A stretch of DNA of 64,000 bases, from contig JAVHKY010000055.1 of assembly GCA_035079385.1 (NCBI GenBank), forward strand, positions 1,178,001 through 1,242,000. Direction: 5' to 3'. Below are positions 1 to 14,187 of the stretch, piece after piece; position 1 is the first letter of the stretch; every line of letters begins with the position of its first letter. The notes below the pieces were generated by a model, which had not been told where the DNA came from, did not search any database, and saw nothing but the letters and a program-made list of their open reading frames with translations. Origin of the DNA: Aspidiotus rigidus (lineage: Eukaryota; Arthropoda; Insecta; Hemiptera; Diaspididae). The position numbers and the translations under genes are program-made.

Positions 1-589
1 AACAACACTCAGCTTCATTATACTGCCATAATGCTTAGCTTCGTGCTTTTTTTATTTATTTATTTATATATTTATTATTATTATTATTATTATTTCTTGT
101 ACTCGTATTAAGGGATAAAGAAAAATATTTATATTCACATAATAATATGTAGTAAATATTATTGTTTATTAATATATTGAATAATACATACAAAATGTAA
201 ATATGTGAGTATATACATAATCATAACAATAACGCAATAGGTCTACATAATAGCGTATATAATGACTAATGGTGCATTGACCGATGATACCTACGTAATA
301 TGCATACTGCATATTATAGGTAATGATATACTCGTGATGGACAATCGTATACTTGAGCGGTGAACGCGTCTGAAGGAATACCTGAATTTGAATGAGGAGA
401 GTTAGGTTGTATAGATAAGTGTAGACATAATCATGCTTTGGTATACTTAAGTCAAGATTCAGTAAGATGTGAATGATTCACACCGTTGTGTGCGCACAAT
501 TTTTCTGCGAGTAAGTACATAACTGTACCGGACATGAGATACTAATACATAATTATGAACGAACGAACGAACACTAGCTCAGCTTCCTT

Positions 590-1110
590 CCACAATGCTG
601 CGGTACAAAGTTAAATTGACGTATCTCTAAAACGACGATCTCTAGAACGCCGCCCGCCGACCTCTTATAGGTACACACTCTTGATAGTGGTGTCTGTTTT
701 GTATTTCTTGTTGTGTGCGTATTGTGAATGCGTATTTACGGTGGAGACGATTGACGTATCTCCATTATTTCGAGAACGCACGCTTTCGCAAAGAAATTAA
801 TAGATATCATCACCATTGTATTTCTTGTTGAAAACTCACTCAAATTCTAAACAGCATTAGCAAGAAATATTACGAGTAATTTCATCGCATCACAATGCCT
901 CTGGGAATGAAAATTTGATGTACTCGAAATCATCAAATTGACGTAACTCCAATAATTCAAGAAATAACGGTTACATTCATAGAAAAACTTAACATCGCCA
1001 TCGTGTTCCTCGTTAAAAATTACCCCTAAAATTACGACGGAAAAATAATTAAATCTGAAAAATCATACAGTTCTTCTGATCGTTACGTCAATTTATTTAA
1101 CTTTGTACGG
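590..1110. repeat. Diverged tandem units starting TTGACGTA
   Basis: Three direct units begin near 616, 749 and 938 with TTGACGTATCTC or TTGACGTAACTCC and share GTATTTCTTGTTG-like downstream segments. A fourth match is inverted near 1083-1110 (TACGTCAATTTATTTAAC), and the outer ends share the TACAAAGTTAAAT motif in opposite orientation. Origin unknown. Confidence 0.5.
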
Positions 1111-2610
1111 CAGAATGATGTGACGTGACGCGACGTGACGCGACGCGCGACCTATAAGCTGTACATTAATAGAATGATATACGATATAGGTCCTCCCCCC
1201 CCCCCCCCATAGGCGGCCTACACCGACCTGCTGCTGTACCAACGTACGTAATTTTATTTGTCGATGTTTTCGTTCTCGTCGCTGCTTCGTCGCGTCGTCG
1301 TCGCTCTATATGAAATAATTAATGCTTAATTGTTTTTTATTAAAATGTTACCTACCGTTAAAAAATATAGAATGCCACCGTAGACAATGAATCATGATTT
1401 TCGCACCTCTTCTTTTCTTTTGGCTTACTTTGGCAAAAAATTATAAAATCCAGCCGCGTTCGAATTAGACGATACAGAGTGATAATGATGTGACGAAAAA
1501 TATAAGTATTTTTTGCATGATATTACTCTATTGATTGAAGGCAGAGATCGTCAGCGGTTCTTTGTGAAAAATTTTCATTATTACGAAGGGTTTTTAACAT
1601 TATTTTCATTCAATTAGATTATACACTACGTATTTGGAAATTGCAAGTGGGATTTTACACGCATTTAAAAATTCGCCGTAGGCCATCGAAGTATTCTATC
1701 TGACAATTTGAAATCTTACATTCTACGTATCTTTTACTCGTAGGTCTTACGACGAGTAAGTAATGACGAGTACGAGTATTAATTTTAAAAACTTACTCAC
1801 CCTTTACACGGAGGTATTTACTCTATTTATTGTATGCGAGTACCTATAGTTTTTTTTTTTTTGTTTTTTCTCTCTCTCTTTTTTCCTCTCTTTTGTACAT
1901 ATTTGTAATAGTAGGTATGAGTAGTACAGTAGACGTATAAACTATTCGTTATTGTTTTCACTTTTTTTCTGTTTCCACTATAACCAAAATATTTTATAAA
2001 TTCTAACAGGATTTCTAATCGCAGCATCTTACTCCATTACAAATACTCGTACAATGTGTACTATCTGTGTACCGGTACGTATCATGAGTGCGTTTATTTT
2101 TTTATTTTTCATTCTTTTACACGTACGTTTGCAAGACGCACACGTACGCGATACAGTTCTGGACGTCACGACGACAATGACAATTCTCGTCGTCGTTGCC
2201 ACCGCCACCATCCGTCGTTATGATTTAAAATACATTTGAAATTTTAATGAGAAATTATATTTGTATCAGTAGCAGTATACATATATTAAAAGATGTGAGG
2301 ACTATTCAATGAGGTAGCCTGCTGGAATCAATATTCGAACAACGAGAGTATTGCAGTAATTAACAGGGTAGCAGCAATTACCAAAATTGCCATATATACT
2401 GTATATCCAAATACCCTTCGGTCTCTGGTTATATCTCTCCTATCTGTAGCCATTGGCAAGATGCCTTTATATCCACATCCCTCCTGTACAATTCGCGGTG
2501 GTATCTGCCGTGTAAAGCTTTACTTTGTCATTTTTCACTCCGTTCTATATTCCGTTTTTCGATACTATCTTTCAGGTCTGTTCGTTCTTCTCTGAGGTTC
2601 AGCGGAGTCA

Positions 2611-2654
<44 letters not shown>

Positions 2655-3397
2655 CAATATTATTATGATTATTGAAACGTAGTCAAGGAAAGTTGAAATC
2701 CTTAAGCCCGAGAAAATAAATTTCGAAAGAAGGAAAGACTGTAGAGTGCGGTTCAGAAAGTTAAAGTGCGCTCAAAAATTTTAACAAAACGTTCACTTCT
2801 AACAGATGCGTATTTACATTTTTGAGAGGACGCTTCAATACGGGTAAATTTGTTTTGGTGGCTTCCTTGAAATAATTTTTTCCTCGAGCCTATTCAGTCG
2901 CGCAGCATTGAGAAATTTGGATAATTGATTACCCTCTCCTCGACCCCATTTTCTCCCCTTCCCATTAGATAAGATACCCGTGAGATTATATAACACCAAC
3001 TTCCACTCGAGGAAAAATTTACTAATCATCTTTTTCTCGTCGCTAAAATTTTTTTGTGCCATTCAATTCGTTTGTTAATTTCTATTCGAATATGGGGAGT
3101 GAAGTGATATCTACTTGTCTTTGGAAGAGTATGATGTGAGAAAAGAAGCGATTCAAATACTGCAGTGTTTATGGCTTTTAGTTCTGCACAGACTCCATCA
3201 TGAATGAAAGTAGGTAAGTTTATTGCAGAGTTTGTGTATGTGCAGTATGTCGTCTAATCGTATAATGTTGAAGAGCGTATTCACTCGACAAGTTTAAAAG
3301 TTCCGTAGACTTCGAGTGCAGCAGCAAGATATCGTAAGACGAGGTAAGAAGATGAGCCGAGAGTCGTTTTATCAATAACGATACTTTTATCTGATTA

Positions 3398-3778
3398 CAC
3401 TGCACAACAAAAAAAAAAAAAAATTGAAAACCACATGAACGAAATAATATGATTCTAGAAGTATTTTCGACGCTGATCACGATGCCGTTGCCCGTTTTTC
3501 AAAATTTGGCCCAGTTTTCGAGAAATGATCAAATCCAATTCCCGCGATTCGTTGCGGCGCGCCGTGTATGTTCCCATCCTCGCGAAATTCGATAGCTGGG
3601 TAACATACGCCGCGCGTCGCAATGAATCGCGGTAATTTGATTTGATCATTTCTCGAAAACCGAGCCAAAACTTGAAAAACGGACAACGGTATCGTGATCA
3701 GCGTCGAAAATACTTCTAGAATCGTATTATTTCGTTCATGTGGTTTTCAATTTTTTTTTTTTTTTTTTTTGTGTAGTG
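3398..3778. mobile_element. Hairpin (foldback) MITE, copy A
   Basis: The two halves are nearly perfect reverse complements: CACTGCACAAC then an A run and TTGAAAACCACATGAACGAA at the left, and the complement ending TTGTGTAGTG at the right. It is flanked by TTA on both sides (3395-3397 and 3779-3781), which could be a 3-bp target duplication. Noncoding. It shares a core, GACGCTGATCACG and GTTG.CCGTTTTT, with the element at 8197-8532. Confidence 0.8.
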
Positions 3779-4456
3779 TTATCGTATTATATGATATGGA
3801 AGACGATAAAAAACCGAACTGTGCATTTGTAAAACTCTTGACCAGTTAATCGATGAAAAGATGAACATTCAACTGGAGTTAATAAATTATCGAGTGTTTC
3901 CCAAACATAATCACGGACAACGCCCATTTTAAACAAATGAAACGAAAAAAACGCGATGGTTGTATTAAAATTTTCGTAGATTAGATTTTTAAGTTATTTT
4001 CAATTATTTACAAATTCGGTTTCAAATATTCTTTCAAATGAAAAAATCGAAATCACCATTTCTACACGAATTGGAAAGTAACGCACAAATGATTCGTAGA
4101 CTACCGTGTACTTACTACGAGTACAATCGAGTTTACGGACAGTACACTACCAGGTATTGTTGCACCGCTTTTTGCTAAAATATCCGTCTTACGAGTATAT
4201 GTACCATCTCGAAGAAAATTGGAAAATGAAGGAAAAAGAAGAAGAAAAAAATTACACCTAATCTTATTTCTAGGTATTTTTTCATGTGTACGGAGTAGGA
4301 TGCTTCGCGATTGATTAATTTTTCACTTGTACGAGTACGAGTACGTCGGTACCGGTATAGAGCGCAAACTTTTATACCGGTATCGATATTACTCGTATTC
4401 TGCAAAGAAAATATTTTCGGCTGAATGAGTAATTATCTTTTGATGTGTCTTTGTAG

Positions 4457-4641
4457 GATCGGCATTTTCTCAAACTGTATACAAACCACCAGAATTTATG
4501 GTGACGAAAGAAGGACCGAAAACGGCCGATGACAGTTGGATGGGGTACTCCGTGGCCAGTATCGAATACTCATCGGAAAGCCGAGATAAATTAGCTGGAG
4601 TCGTTACTGGCGTTCCGCGGGGAGATCAAATGGTCGGCAAA
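4457..4641 (+). CDS. Integrin alpha exon: propeller blade 3
   Basis: Acceptor TTTGTAG before 4457 and donor GTACGT after 4641; enters with 2 nt of a split codon and leaves in phase 0. Encodes DDSWMGYSVA and VVTGVPRGDQMVGK, the FG-GAP pattern of blade 3. The calcium-loop acidic residues seen in other blades are weak here, as is usual for blades 1-3. Confidence 0.92.
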
Positions 4642-7600
4642 GTACGTATTGATGGCGTGGCAGTAATATTAGGTATTGTTATAAATTAACGACCTAGTCC
4701 CATTAAATAAATGACGATCAACGACGACTACGATGATTATGGTACTAGTATTGGAACTTTTACTTATATAATGATAGCTAGGTACTATAGGCAGCTACAA
4801 ATATTAAAGTTACTCAATTTAAGTAGTTGAAATTTATCCGTGAATTATGGAATTCCAACGATGGAAAAAAAAGCTTAAATTCACTCGAGTTTTTTCAAAT
4901 CACGACTTAGGTATACAGTATTACCGTTTCGAACGAACGAAGTAAGTAAGTATACCTATAGGTAAAAACGATGAAGAATCTAGAGGACACTCCCCCCAAT
5001 AAACATAACGATGAATTATGCTAGCGGTATTCCTCAATCAGAGTCGAGTATTACAGATTTGGATTCTATCGCAATTGGTTTTGAAGTTAGAGGTTCTCTC
5101 GTGATAATTATGATTTTAACCACCTATCAAAACTTTTTTTTGATCATTAAATTTTTTTTATTATTATTCAACTTCGATTCGTTGTCAGTTTTGGACGTTG
5201 TATAGCCACCTCAAAGGAAGGCCAGAACATCTATTTTTGGTAATGATAGAAAAAGCTCGTTTCTGTCTGTGTCAATACGCGCGCACCCGCAACAGCGTAT
5301 AGCGCATGCGTTCTTACATAAAGAAGATATTAAACCTATATTATATTGAACTTGAAAATCCTAAATCATTTTGAGAGGTGTACTGGAAAAAGTGTTATAA
5401 CCAGCCCATACAATTTCGAGAATGATGGAAGAATTCTCGATTTTTTTATAATTTTTACGCGTATATTCTTATGGAACATTCGAAAAGTACAGACTCCTCA
5501 AAGGTACGATCCCTTATACGGTAACTAAGACGGGTAAATGTAGAGAACACAAGGAACGTAACAAATATAATTATTGTGAAATAACAACGATTTACCGAAC
5601 GAATTTTGCCCGTGTGAGTGTGAATGCGTGTACTTATCCGCTCGTGATACCTACCTAACCCTAGCGTCCCTGTATCAAATAGAAAAATTCCGTCTCGTCT
5701 CGATCCTAAAACGTTGCACCGATTTTACACGTATCTTGGTATCTACTCCTAGTGAATGTCCGGTTTTTCCCATTCAATTATCCTTACTATAGTGTTCCGT
5801 ACCGTCTCCCAGGCGCGGATCCAGACGATCGTTTTGGGAGGAGAAACAATCCAAAAAAAGTTTGAAGAACCTTTTTTTTTGAAAATTTTCTTTGATACTA
5901 TAAATTTTTTGTTGTTTTTTTGGTTTTTTGGGGGATTTTTTTTTTTTTTTTTTTTTGGGGGGGGGTTCCCATTCCCCGTGTGGATCCCGCCCTGTCTCCT
6001 TTTACGGTGATTATGCGACGAAGAAGATCGGCGGGTGCAGGGAAAAGAAAGGAACTCCTCGAGTGCATCGCGGCCTTTGCTCAACGATGGCTCGAGAGTG
6101 CCCCTTTTGGAAATTTCGCGAACGGTTGTGTACAGATTGCCATGAAGATGAGCCTAAAAACTCGTAATTTCTTGAGAACGTGCTCGTTCTTTGGGTTATT
6201 TTGTACTTTCGTTTCGATAGTCTCCTAATGGAATTGTACCGGACATTTTTATTAGCTATCTCAACGAGACAGTGTTTCGATAATAAAATGTATAATTGTT
6301 CCGAAGTTCCGACGGTGGAAAATTTTTCTAAATTGCTCATGATAGAAAGCCCTCTTGGAAAGTTTCGTCAAAAACTGTGTGTCGATTCGTGGTCGTCACG
6401 CAGGATAAACCGATTCGAATGGCACGAGTCAACACCCTGAACGTCGTGAGTTCCACCTTACGAGTTCCCGCCCTCTCAGTTTTTTCGTGGTTGTTTTTAC
6501 CTGAGAGGTGATCCGAGTATTCAATCATGGACGGTGCATATTGAATACCAGACAATGAGCTTTACCAACGTTTCGATGAAAAGGAGCATCGTAAGAATGA
6601 AGAAATCTGATTCGACGATGGCAGTACCATTACACTTAATCAAGTTCGCTATCTTATACAATTTTAAACGATAGAGACGAATTAAATTCTACACACCTAG
6701 CAGGACTCATATTTACCCTGACTAGTTCGTTGTTAGATTTAAGTTTCGATATTAAAATGCATGTTTTTTATGAACTTTTGTCGGTTTCGCTCCTTTTTAT
6801 TTATTTATTTTAAAGTTTGATTTTAAGTACCGTCCGACAGCCAATGGCCAATTATGCGACGACACTGTTATCACACAGATAATAATGATAATGATAAAAA
6901 TAATAATAATAACAATATTAAGAGTAATAATAATAATAGGTTAGTAATAGGTTAATAATAATAATAATAAATAGCTTAGTTCCGAAGTTAGACGTTGATA
7001 AGGATTAAGATTCTAAATTTGAAATGAACCTCGAAGAAGATTTTATGTACATCAAATAGCCTTCCTTCCTCTTTACTCCACGATGACTTCTTTCGGCCAA
7101 CTTTCTAAATTTTTATTTTCAGCTCACCTCAGCTACTTTTCGATTGAATTTTTCAATCCTCGTGTATTCATTCATTTTTACTTCGATCATCCGGCTTTCG
7201 TAGGTTTCTGCTCCGGATGAATAGCGATATGACAGACTCCTTTCTTTGAGTCTGGTAAGACGATTGTAGAGCTTACACTGACGACGACGCTAACCTCCTC
7301 TCGTATTTACGTATCCTGTAGTCTATGTGATCTCTAAAAGTAAATCTTAGTGAACTAACATCATACCCCTAGATTATCCTTTCGACCTTGACGGAAAGTA
7401 TCCATGTTCTACTGACTGAGCTAATCTGGTCCTACCGTGGCGGGTAGGACCGAGACCAGAGTCGTGTGTACTTCCTGAAGTGTCGATCTAGTCTATGTTT
7501 ATGGCTATGTGAGAGCTTTTCGATAGGTTGTGTACACTGAAGTTCCTGTATAGTTTGTGTGCTGTCGATGACTCCCCCCTCTCTACTCTAGTCCTTGTCA

Positions 7601-10600
7601 CATCAAATTATAGAAAAGTCACAAATCGCAAACAATTGATTCAGGAGTCTACGTCGCTCGTGTTCCCTGCATTTACTCATCTTGAACATTCAAAAATCTC
7701 GGCATTCCTGTGCAACGCCTCCCCCGTGTCTGTGCCGCTGGTGATTTGAGCGCTTCATAATATTATATCCATGTATGTATTACCGAGCGAAAAGAGATAT
7801 TTTCTTCACTCGGACGACATTTTTTGTCTGTTAAGAGCGTTCTAGACGGTCAATATCATTGTGCCCAGAATTTTCTTTCTTGACAATAAGTATTATTGAT
7901 GTTACTGATCCTGTATAGAGGAAATTTCGCACTCATCAAGAATTGTTATCTGTATCAAAATATTGACTGGGTATCAAAAATATGAAACTGACGATTTTGA
8001 TTTTCTTGCTGCCTCTAACAATAATAATCTTCTTTTGTGAATCATATTCAAGGAAAATGAAAATATTCATGACATTCGAGATATCGACATCAATAGTAAG
8101 GCCACCTTCTTGAATGTGTGCTTTAAAGTGCCGTAAATCATAGGTTCGCACACAAATATCAGTGATAATGTATAAAGGATATGGTATTTGTATTATCACT
8201 ACTGAACAGCTATCCTGTTACAAAAATTCTATTAGATACTTTTCAACGCTGAACACAAATTCGTTGTCCGTTTTTTGCCAGCACGTCTTAATTTTTAGTT
8301 ATCACATTTAATCATAACAAATATTCTCGTCTACTTGACGTGCGTTGTCGCGGAACATAACGAACGTTTTCGATAGCGACGACGCGCGGCAAGTAAACGA
8401 GAACTTTAATCGTGATTACTAAAAATTGTGACGTGCTAGCAAAAAACGGACAACGGATTCATGTTCAGCGTTGAAAATATCTAAGAGTTACGTATAATAG
8501 AATTTTTGTAACGGGGTAGCTGTTCAGTAGTGTTATGTATCTATCTGGATTTCTGAAAGGCACGATCGATAGAATGATCATCAATGATAAAAGATTACCA
8601 ATCAGCCCGGTGACGTGAACATCAGATATCACGATATTTTCCAGACAAAGGCCATTACATTGGGAGTTGGTAAACTGCACACAGGGACATGTAATTTGCA
8701 CACCCATGTAATTTGCACACAGCCAGGATAGACGTAAATTGCACACTTATGTATTTTGCACACAATCAGTACAGGTGTAATTTGCACACAATCAGTACTA
8801 CAATGAAAAAAATTATTGGGCCGACTCTGGGCATAAATAATACCCAGCTCTTTTAATGAAATGTACGCGGGTTATGGAACCTTCTTCGTACTGATGTATA
8901 AGCTGTTCGACGTATGCTTGCTTTCGCGCGTAGGTATTTCGTACTGTGTTGGGAATATCCAGACTTTGGATATCCACGTACGTGTCAGTTTGGAATTCTA
9001 TTAAACGATCCGTGAACGTAAAAATGTCGGGATGCTCCACATAGAAAGATGCATTAAACCTGCTGTGGAAACTTTCACATGCGTTGGTTGTACGGTCCAG
9101 GGATGCAGTCATTGCGGCCCACAGGTTCGGTGGGAACGTCGCTGTGGCTGAAACGTAGGTGTTCAGCAGATAAAGAGAAAACTGTTGGAGGCGTTCATCC
9201 TCTGGTCGAATAGTAATTAAATCGGCGAAACCGTCACCTATTTCATTTGGATCAAGGAAAGGTAACCCAAAACAGTAACGCAACCACTTCCCAGTTGCAG
9301 ATTCTTTGTCGCGGTACTGACACTGGAGGCCCAATCGTTGCACGTTGCGAAACCAAGACTGCCGAAGATGGAATCTGCATCCTATTATGGAAACGTCAGG
9401 CCATGCCGTCCTTACAGCTAAGTGAATAGCTGTTTCAAAATCGACAACAATCCTAGGCATGAGGGGACACGTGTGCAACAGCAATTCCAAGAATGATTCG
9501 TATGTTGCTGTACGCTTGGAAGGTAGTAACGCGTAAGCTAATTGCACATAATTGCCGTTCTTGATCCCGTGTACAGTGAATAATTGAGTGAAAAACTTGG
9601 TACAAAACGAAAAAGTGCCATCTACATATATGACTTCCATATCGGCCAAAACGTCAAGATTTGTGCGACAGGAGAAAATGACAATATTTGAGGCACGTTC
9701 ATTCATCAGCAGAAACGGTTCTCCTCTGCATGTTTCGAGTCCCATCTTATCAAGGACGTCATGTACTCCTAGAAGCGTTTTCGGTCTCTTGAATGGCCTC
9801 ACTTTTTGACGCGCATTGTACATGTTTCTCCGCACATAATTCTTATCCCGTTTCGTGAAAGATTGTGGGAGATTTTCACTAAGAACTGAGCGAACAATTT
9901 TCGATGGACGTTCACAAAGATCCTCTGTGGCTTTCCGCTTCACTTTTGCATTCACTATTTGACGATTGAATTTCGTCTCGTCAACATTATGCCTGTGGAT
10001 ACCTAATTCGGCCAATATTTCGTCACCAGAAACACGAACTACCGCGGTACACGTTCTGTACGTACATCTATAAGTCACAAAGTTCTCATTTGTTCGAAAT
10101 TTATAATACGTAAAAGTATCCAAAACCAATAACTTTTTTCCGCGTGAACTTTCGGTGAATGTTAAGCGCGACATTATGTCCGACAAATGAATGAATAAAT
10201 GATGATCATCATTTAACACGCTGATATACAATGATGAGAGTGAGCTTACATTTCAGGATACCTTATCTCGAACCTATCAGCTAATGTCAACAAGTTTTTA
10301 CTTGAGCCCAGGTGTGCAGTATACCTTACCGTCTGACGTGTGCAGAATACATAGGTGCGCAGATTACACTTCATCTCGCCATGTGTAATATACATATGTG
10401 TGCAGTTTACCTTACTCTTCACGTAGGCTCCGCTAACGTGTGTGCAATTTACATACGCCCATTACATTAGAACATGTATAGCTACATTACGTAGAAACAA
10501 ATCAAAACTTCCAGTTGTAGATTATGATTAACGCAAGAAATTGATTTTCCGATTTCTCGTTTTTTAGTGCCTAATTATGGTCAAAATCGGTAATTAAAAC

Positions 10601-13600
10601 TTTTATTTACGAATCTCGCAGTATCTTACATTTTTTTCAAAATCAAATATCATCAATTTGAGTAAACTAAAGAGTAGAAAAGAGAAGATTCTTTGAAAAA
10701 CCCATATATTGAACTTCAAAATCGAATTTGAAATAACTTTGAATGCAGATGTAGACATAGTATTGCTCTTACAAGTGAAAAACTGAAATTGTTATCAAGA
10801 TGAAGAAAGGTGGTGGTATACTGCTCGGGACATCAATCTGTAATCTTTAGCTTATGGACTGTTAGTACCCAACGCTTTTCTTGATATACCGCGAGGACTA
10901 CGTAAATTTCCTTATAATGGTCCTGCTTCTTCACACTTTACACCATATTTCGATTTTCCACTTTTTAGAGCAATATTTCTACGTTAGTATGCAAAGTTAT
11001 TACGGGTACTCTGTACCAAATAAACATAATCGTCACGCTATCCCCAGAAATTCGCATTCGCGAACAAGGCTGGGAGATATGATTTTAAGACTGCCTTCTA
11101 CATCCTGTTGGGGCAATCCTCTCCCATTCCAATCTTTCTCAGATTATTCCGCAGCTCACAATGCACCAAACCGGTACTGGACGCAATAGACCTCTCGGCT
11201 CAGTTCTTCATACTTTTTGACTTTTTCATCGTACGTCTTCTGTATATTCTGGGCGAGTCAATAATTTATACTTGCCGCTCTCTCTTATTCCATACAATGA
11301 TATCTGGCCTCTTATTTATAATGGTTTTGTCTGTGTGGGCCGTTCTACCCCAGTAAACCTTGTATTCTCCATCCTCCATCCTTCATCAAGATTTACAGGT
11401 TGTGGTTTGTACCTGTAATATGGTATCTCAACCGCTGTCTTCATTTTTGTTTTTAACATGGTTCGGTGTACTATTTTGGCTCCATTATCGTGTCTCTCAC
11501 GGTATTATTCTCGTTCATTTCCTTGATACATTTGAGTAGCTCGCTTTTCCCGCTTTACTGGATCCCTTGTCAATACTTGTGCCAACACGTTTGAGGGCCT
11601 TTCCTCTTTGCGGATTTCTTGCTGATTGATCCACTAGCCTGCTGCGTGTGGGTCCAGCAGTGGTCCCTAGTAAGGATTGGTGATGATTCCCACCAAGTGT
11701 AATCCCACCACTCGGCTCGCCGGGAGCTTCATTATGACTTCTTGTCTTGACCATCTTGTTTATTAGCATTTTATACGTACAATCAGGTTTAAGGACTTCG
11801 ACAATACATACAGAAGTGAATTATGAAAAATTTGCACAAGATTAGAGAATTTTTTGTGCACATTTCCTTATAATGAGCCGTAAACTTGAAGACCAAATTC
11901 GAAGAATACATATAGAAAGCAGTACTTGACCCATAATTCCTGACGCTATCGTGGAAGTGAAAGCTTATCAGCTATATGATCGCGCTTGACTTTCAGTTGT
12001 GGTTTGTTTCTGTCCAGTTACATTTACTCGGGTAGATGGCTGATTTACCAGGTAAAAAGACATTACGGCTGTTACCGGGTGTTATATCGAGTTTTCCTTC
12101 TCTCCCCATATCCCTCGCTACTTACTAGTGCGCAGGAGTCAACCCTGAAGGCGTTCGGGGGTGCCCTTGCGGCTTACCGTTCGGATGTTTGGGACGGATC
12201 ACTTCAGTTGACGGCTGTGGCCGGGTTTGACGAATTTTCCCATTCTCCTTAAAGCGGTTTTAATCTCAAAAGTTTTCCTTTTCCTTATCTTTTGTACAGG
12301 TGCGATTGTTGACATGGAATTTAACGGACGTTCGAAATATTAGTGGAGAACAATTTGCATCGTATTTTGGCTATTCAATTGCGGTAGCCGACGTGGATGG
12401 TGACGGTGCCGATGACATAATCGTTGGTGCTCCCATGTATTCGGATTATAGTGCAAACAAAGTAGACATCGAACGAGGAAGAGTGTATGTTTATTATCAG
12501 ACGGCTAAGCATTGTGAACTCGCTGATAGGTATTGTTGGGTAAGTCGAAGGCGAGGCATTCATTTGCGCGTCGCTCTTGACGACGTGTAAGTGATTAGTT
12601 ATTTATCGCTTATTGATAATATATTTCGCGGCGTTATCGTTTAGGAAACAAAATTTGCCAACTACGACTTCATTGACGGAGTGAACAGCAAATCTAGATT
12701 CGGACTAGCGATAGCATCTTTAGGTGATATCAATCAAGACGGATTTGAGGGTGAGGAAGCGAATTAACTAGGATTGGAGTATAGAAATCTCGTCGCCGCA
12801 CTGATAATTAATTACGTATTCGTCCGTGATTTACAGACTTTGCTGTCGGCGCTCCCTATGAAGGAGCAAGTAGCGAATGTGGCGGTAGAACTACTCTAAC
12901 TGGTGCCGTTTATATCTACCACGGCTCTAAGAATGGCGTACGTAAGAAATTCTCGCAAGTCATCTCCGCCATCGATATGTCCAACAGTCTCACAACTTTT
13001 GGTTTCTCTCTTTCCGGCGGTCTCGATCTTGACAACAACACTTATCCCGACTTAGTAGTCGGTGCTTACGAATCGGGCATGGTGTACCTATTCAAGTGAG
13101 TTTGTCGCGCGAAAACATTTCTCACAATTTTCATTACTCGTATCATACATGATATGCATTTTTTCGCCTTCACTTGTCTTTTCTCGCTCACTTGCTTAGT
13201 GTGTATTCGAATGATGTGGTGTATACCGGTCCGCAGCCCGGATGAATCGTTTTAGAAAAGGTATTAAATGCTTGCTCGAGTTCTATACTCCTGTATGTCG
13301 TGCAGTAATCCGCTCCAAATTCTTGTACGAGTATGTGACAACGTAATACTGTGTTTTCTGGTGTGTGTGTGTGTGTGTGTCTTTGTCTTTGAAACATAAA
13401 GCTTTCTTGGAAGAAGAACAAGCTCGGTGGAGGCGGTGTGTAAGTCACCTGTCTCAACAGAAGTCTAATTTTAGCCACCATTTTTCTATATCAGAACTTC
13501 ATGATAAAATATTTCGATTTTACTAACGTTGTAAAAGGTTCAATCTTTTCCAAAATTACGTTCATTGAATGTTTGGTTTCGCCTTGAACAGGGCTCTCTA

Positions 13601-14153
13601 AAGACTTGATCATTTTAAATTTCATTATATTAACCAATAAATTTGAACCTACTAGGTACGTGAGTACATTTCTTTGTATAGTTGGATAATATGGGTAATA
13701 GTGGGCGTCGATCATATTATTTTTGATTCACCGTGAAGATTTTCTGTAGATTTATCAACAAAAAAGTTATTGCATTGAGAAGGTGCAAGGAAATGAAAAA
13801 TCTCCAGTTTCTTGGTAAGAAATCGCAGAAAGGAATTAAATTCCAAAGACGTGTTTATAGAAAGTGAGGATCTATCCATATCTAGGCAAAGTTTGTTGCG
13901 GAAAATTTGGTGATGATTCAGACTGTGTGGAATATGGCATTCCTCTTTGAATTTGCTGTCAAAGAAGATCCGGCCCGCAATGATTGATAATTTGTTTACT
14001 GATATGGGTCGGAGGGACTCGTATGAATAATAGTCTAGTGAAACATTGATAGTAGTAAAAATTATTGCGTATAGGTGATAATACACAAAATGTCGTGCAC
14101 GTCTATCATTCGTATCTTTTAATTGAATATATAGGCCCCAGAGTTTATTATTC

Positions 14154-14187
<34 letters not shown>

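Larger units (their letters stand above)
1..4456. other. Intron/upstream sequence, no exon recognised
   Basis: I find no blade-1 or blade-2 integrin exon here, so this is presumably a large intron of the integrin gene. It holds ATT microsatellites (about 76-98 and 2614-2655), a 15-16 base C run near 1194-1208, diverged tandem units at 590-1110, and the hairpin element at 3398-3778. Frames such as 1827-2239 are low-complexity noise. Confidence 0.6.
8662..10460 (-). mobile_element. MULE DNA transposon, near-intact, autonomous type
   Basis: A 1799-bp element with termini GGGAGT...ACGCCC, flanked by ATTACATT on both sides (8654-8661 and 10461-10468; the match can be stretched to ten bases with the adjoining CC). 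Both ends carry an array of one motif, GTAAWYTGCACAC: six copies at 8670-8790, and in the opposite orientation five copies plus a partial at 10312-10452. The transposase frame fills the middle. An 8-10 bp duplication and a FLYWCH/MULE protein fit the Mutator-like superfamily. Confidence 0.92.

Noticed and set aside
5749..6440. Cluster of overlapping frames of 80-111 codons on both strands
   Set aside because: They arise from T/G homopolymers and from the 2-kb repeat; the matching region at 58556-59133 does not conserve any frame.
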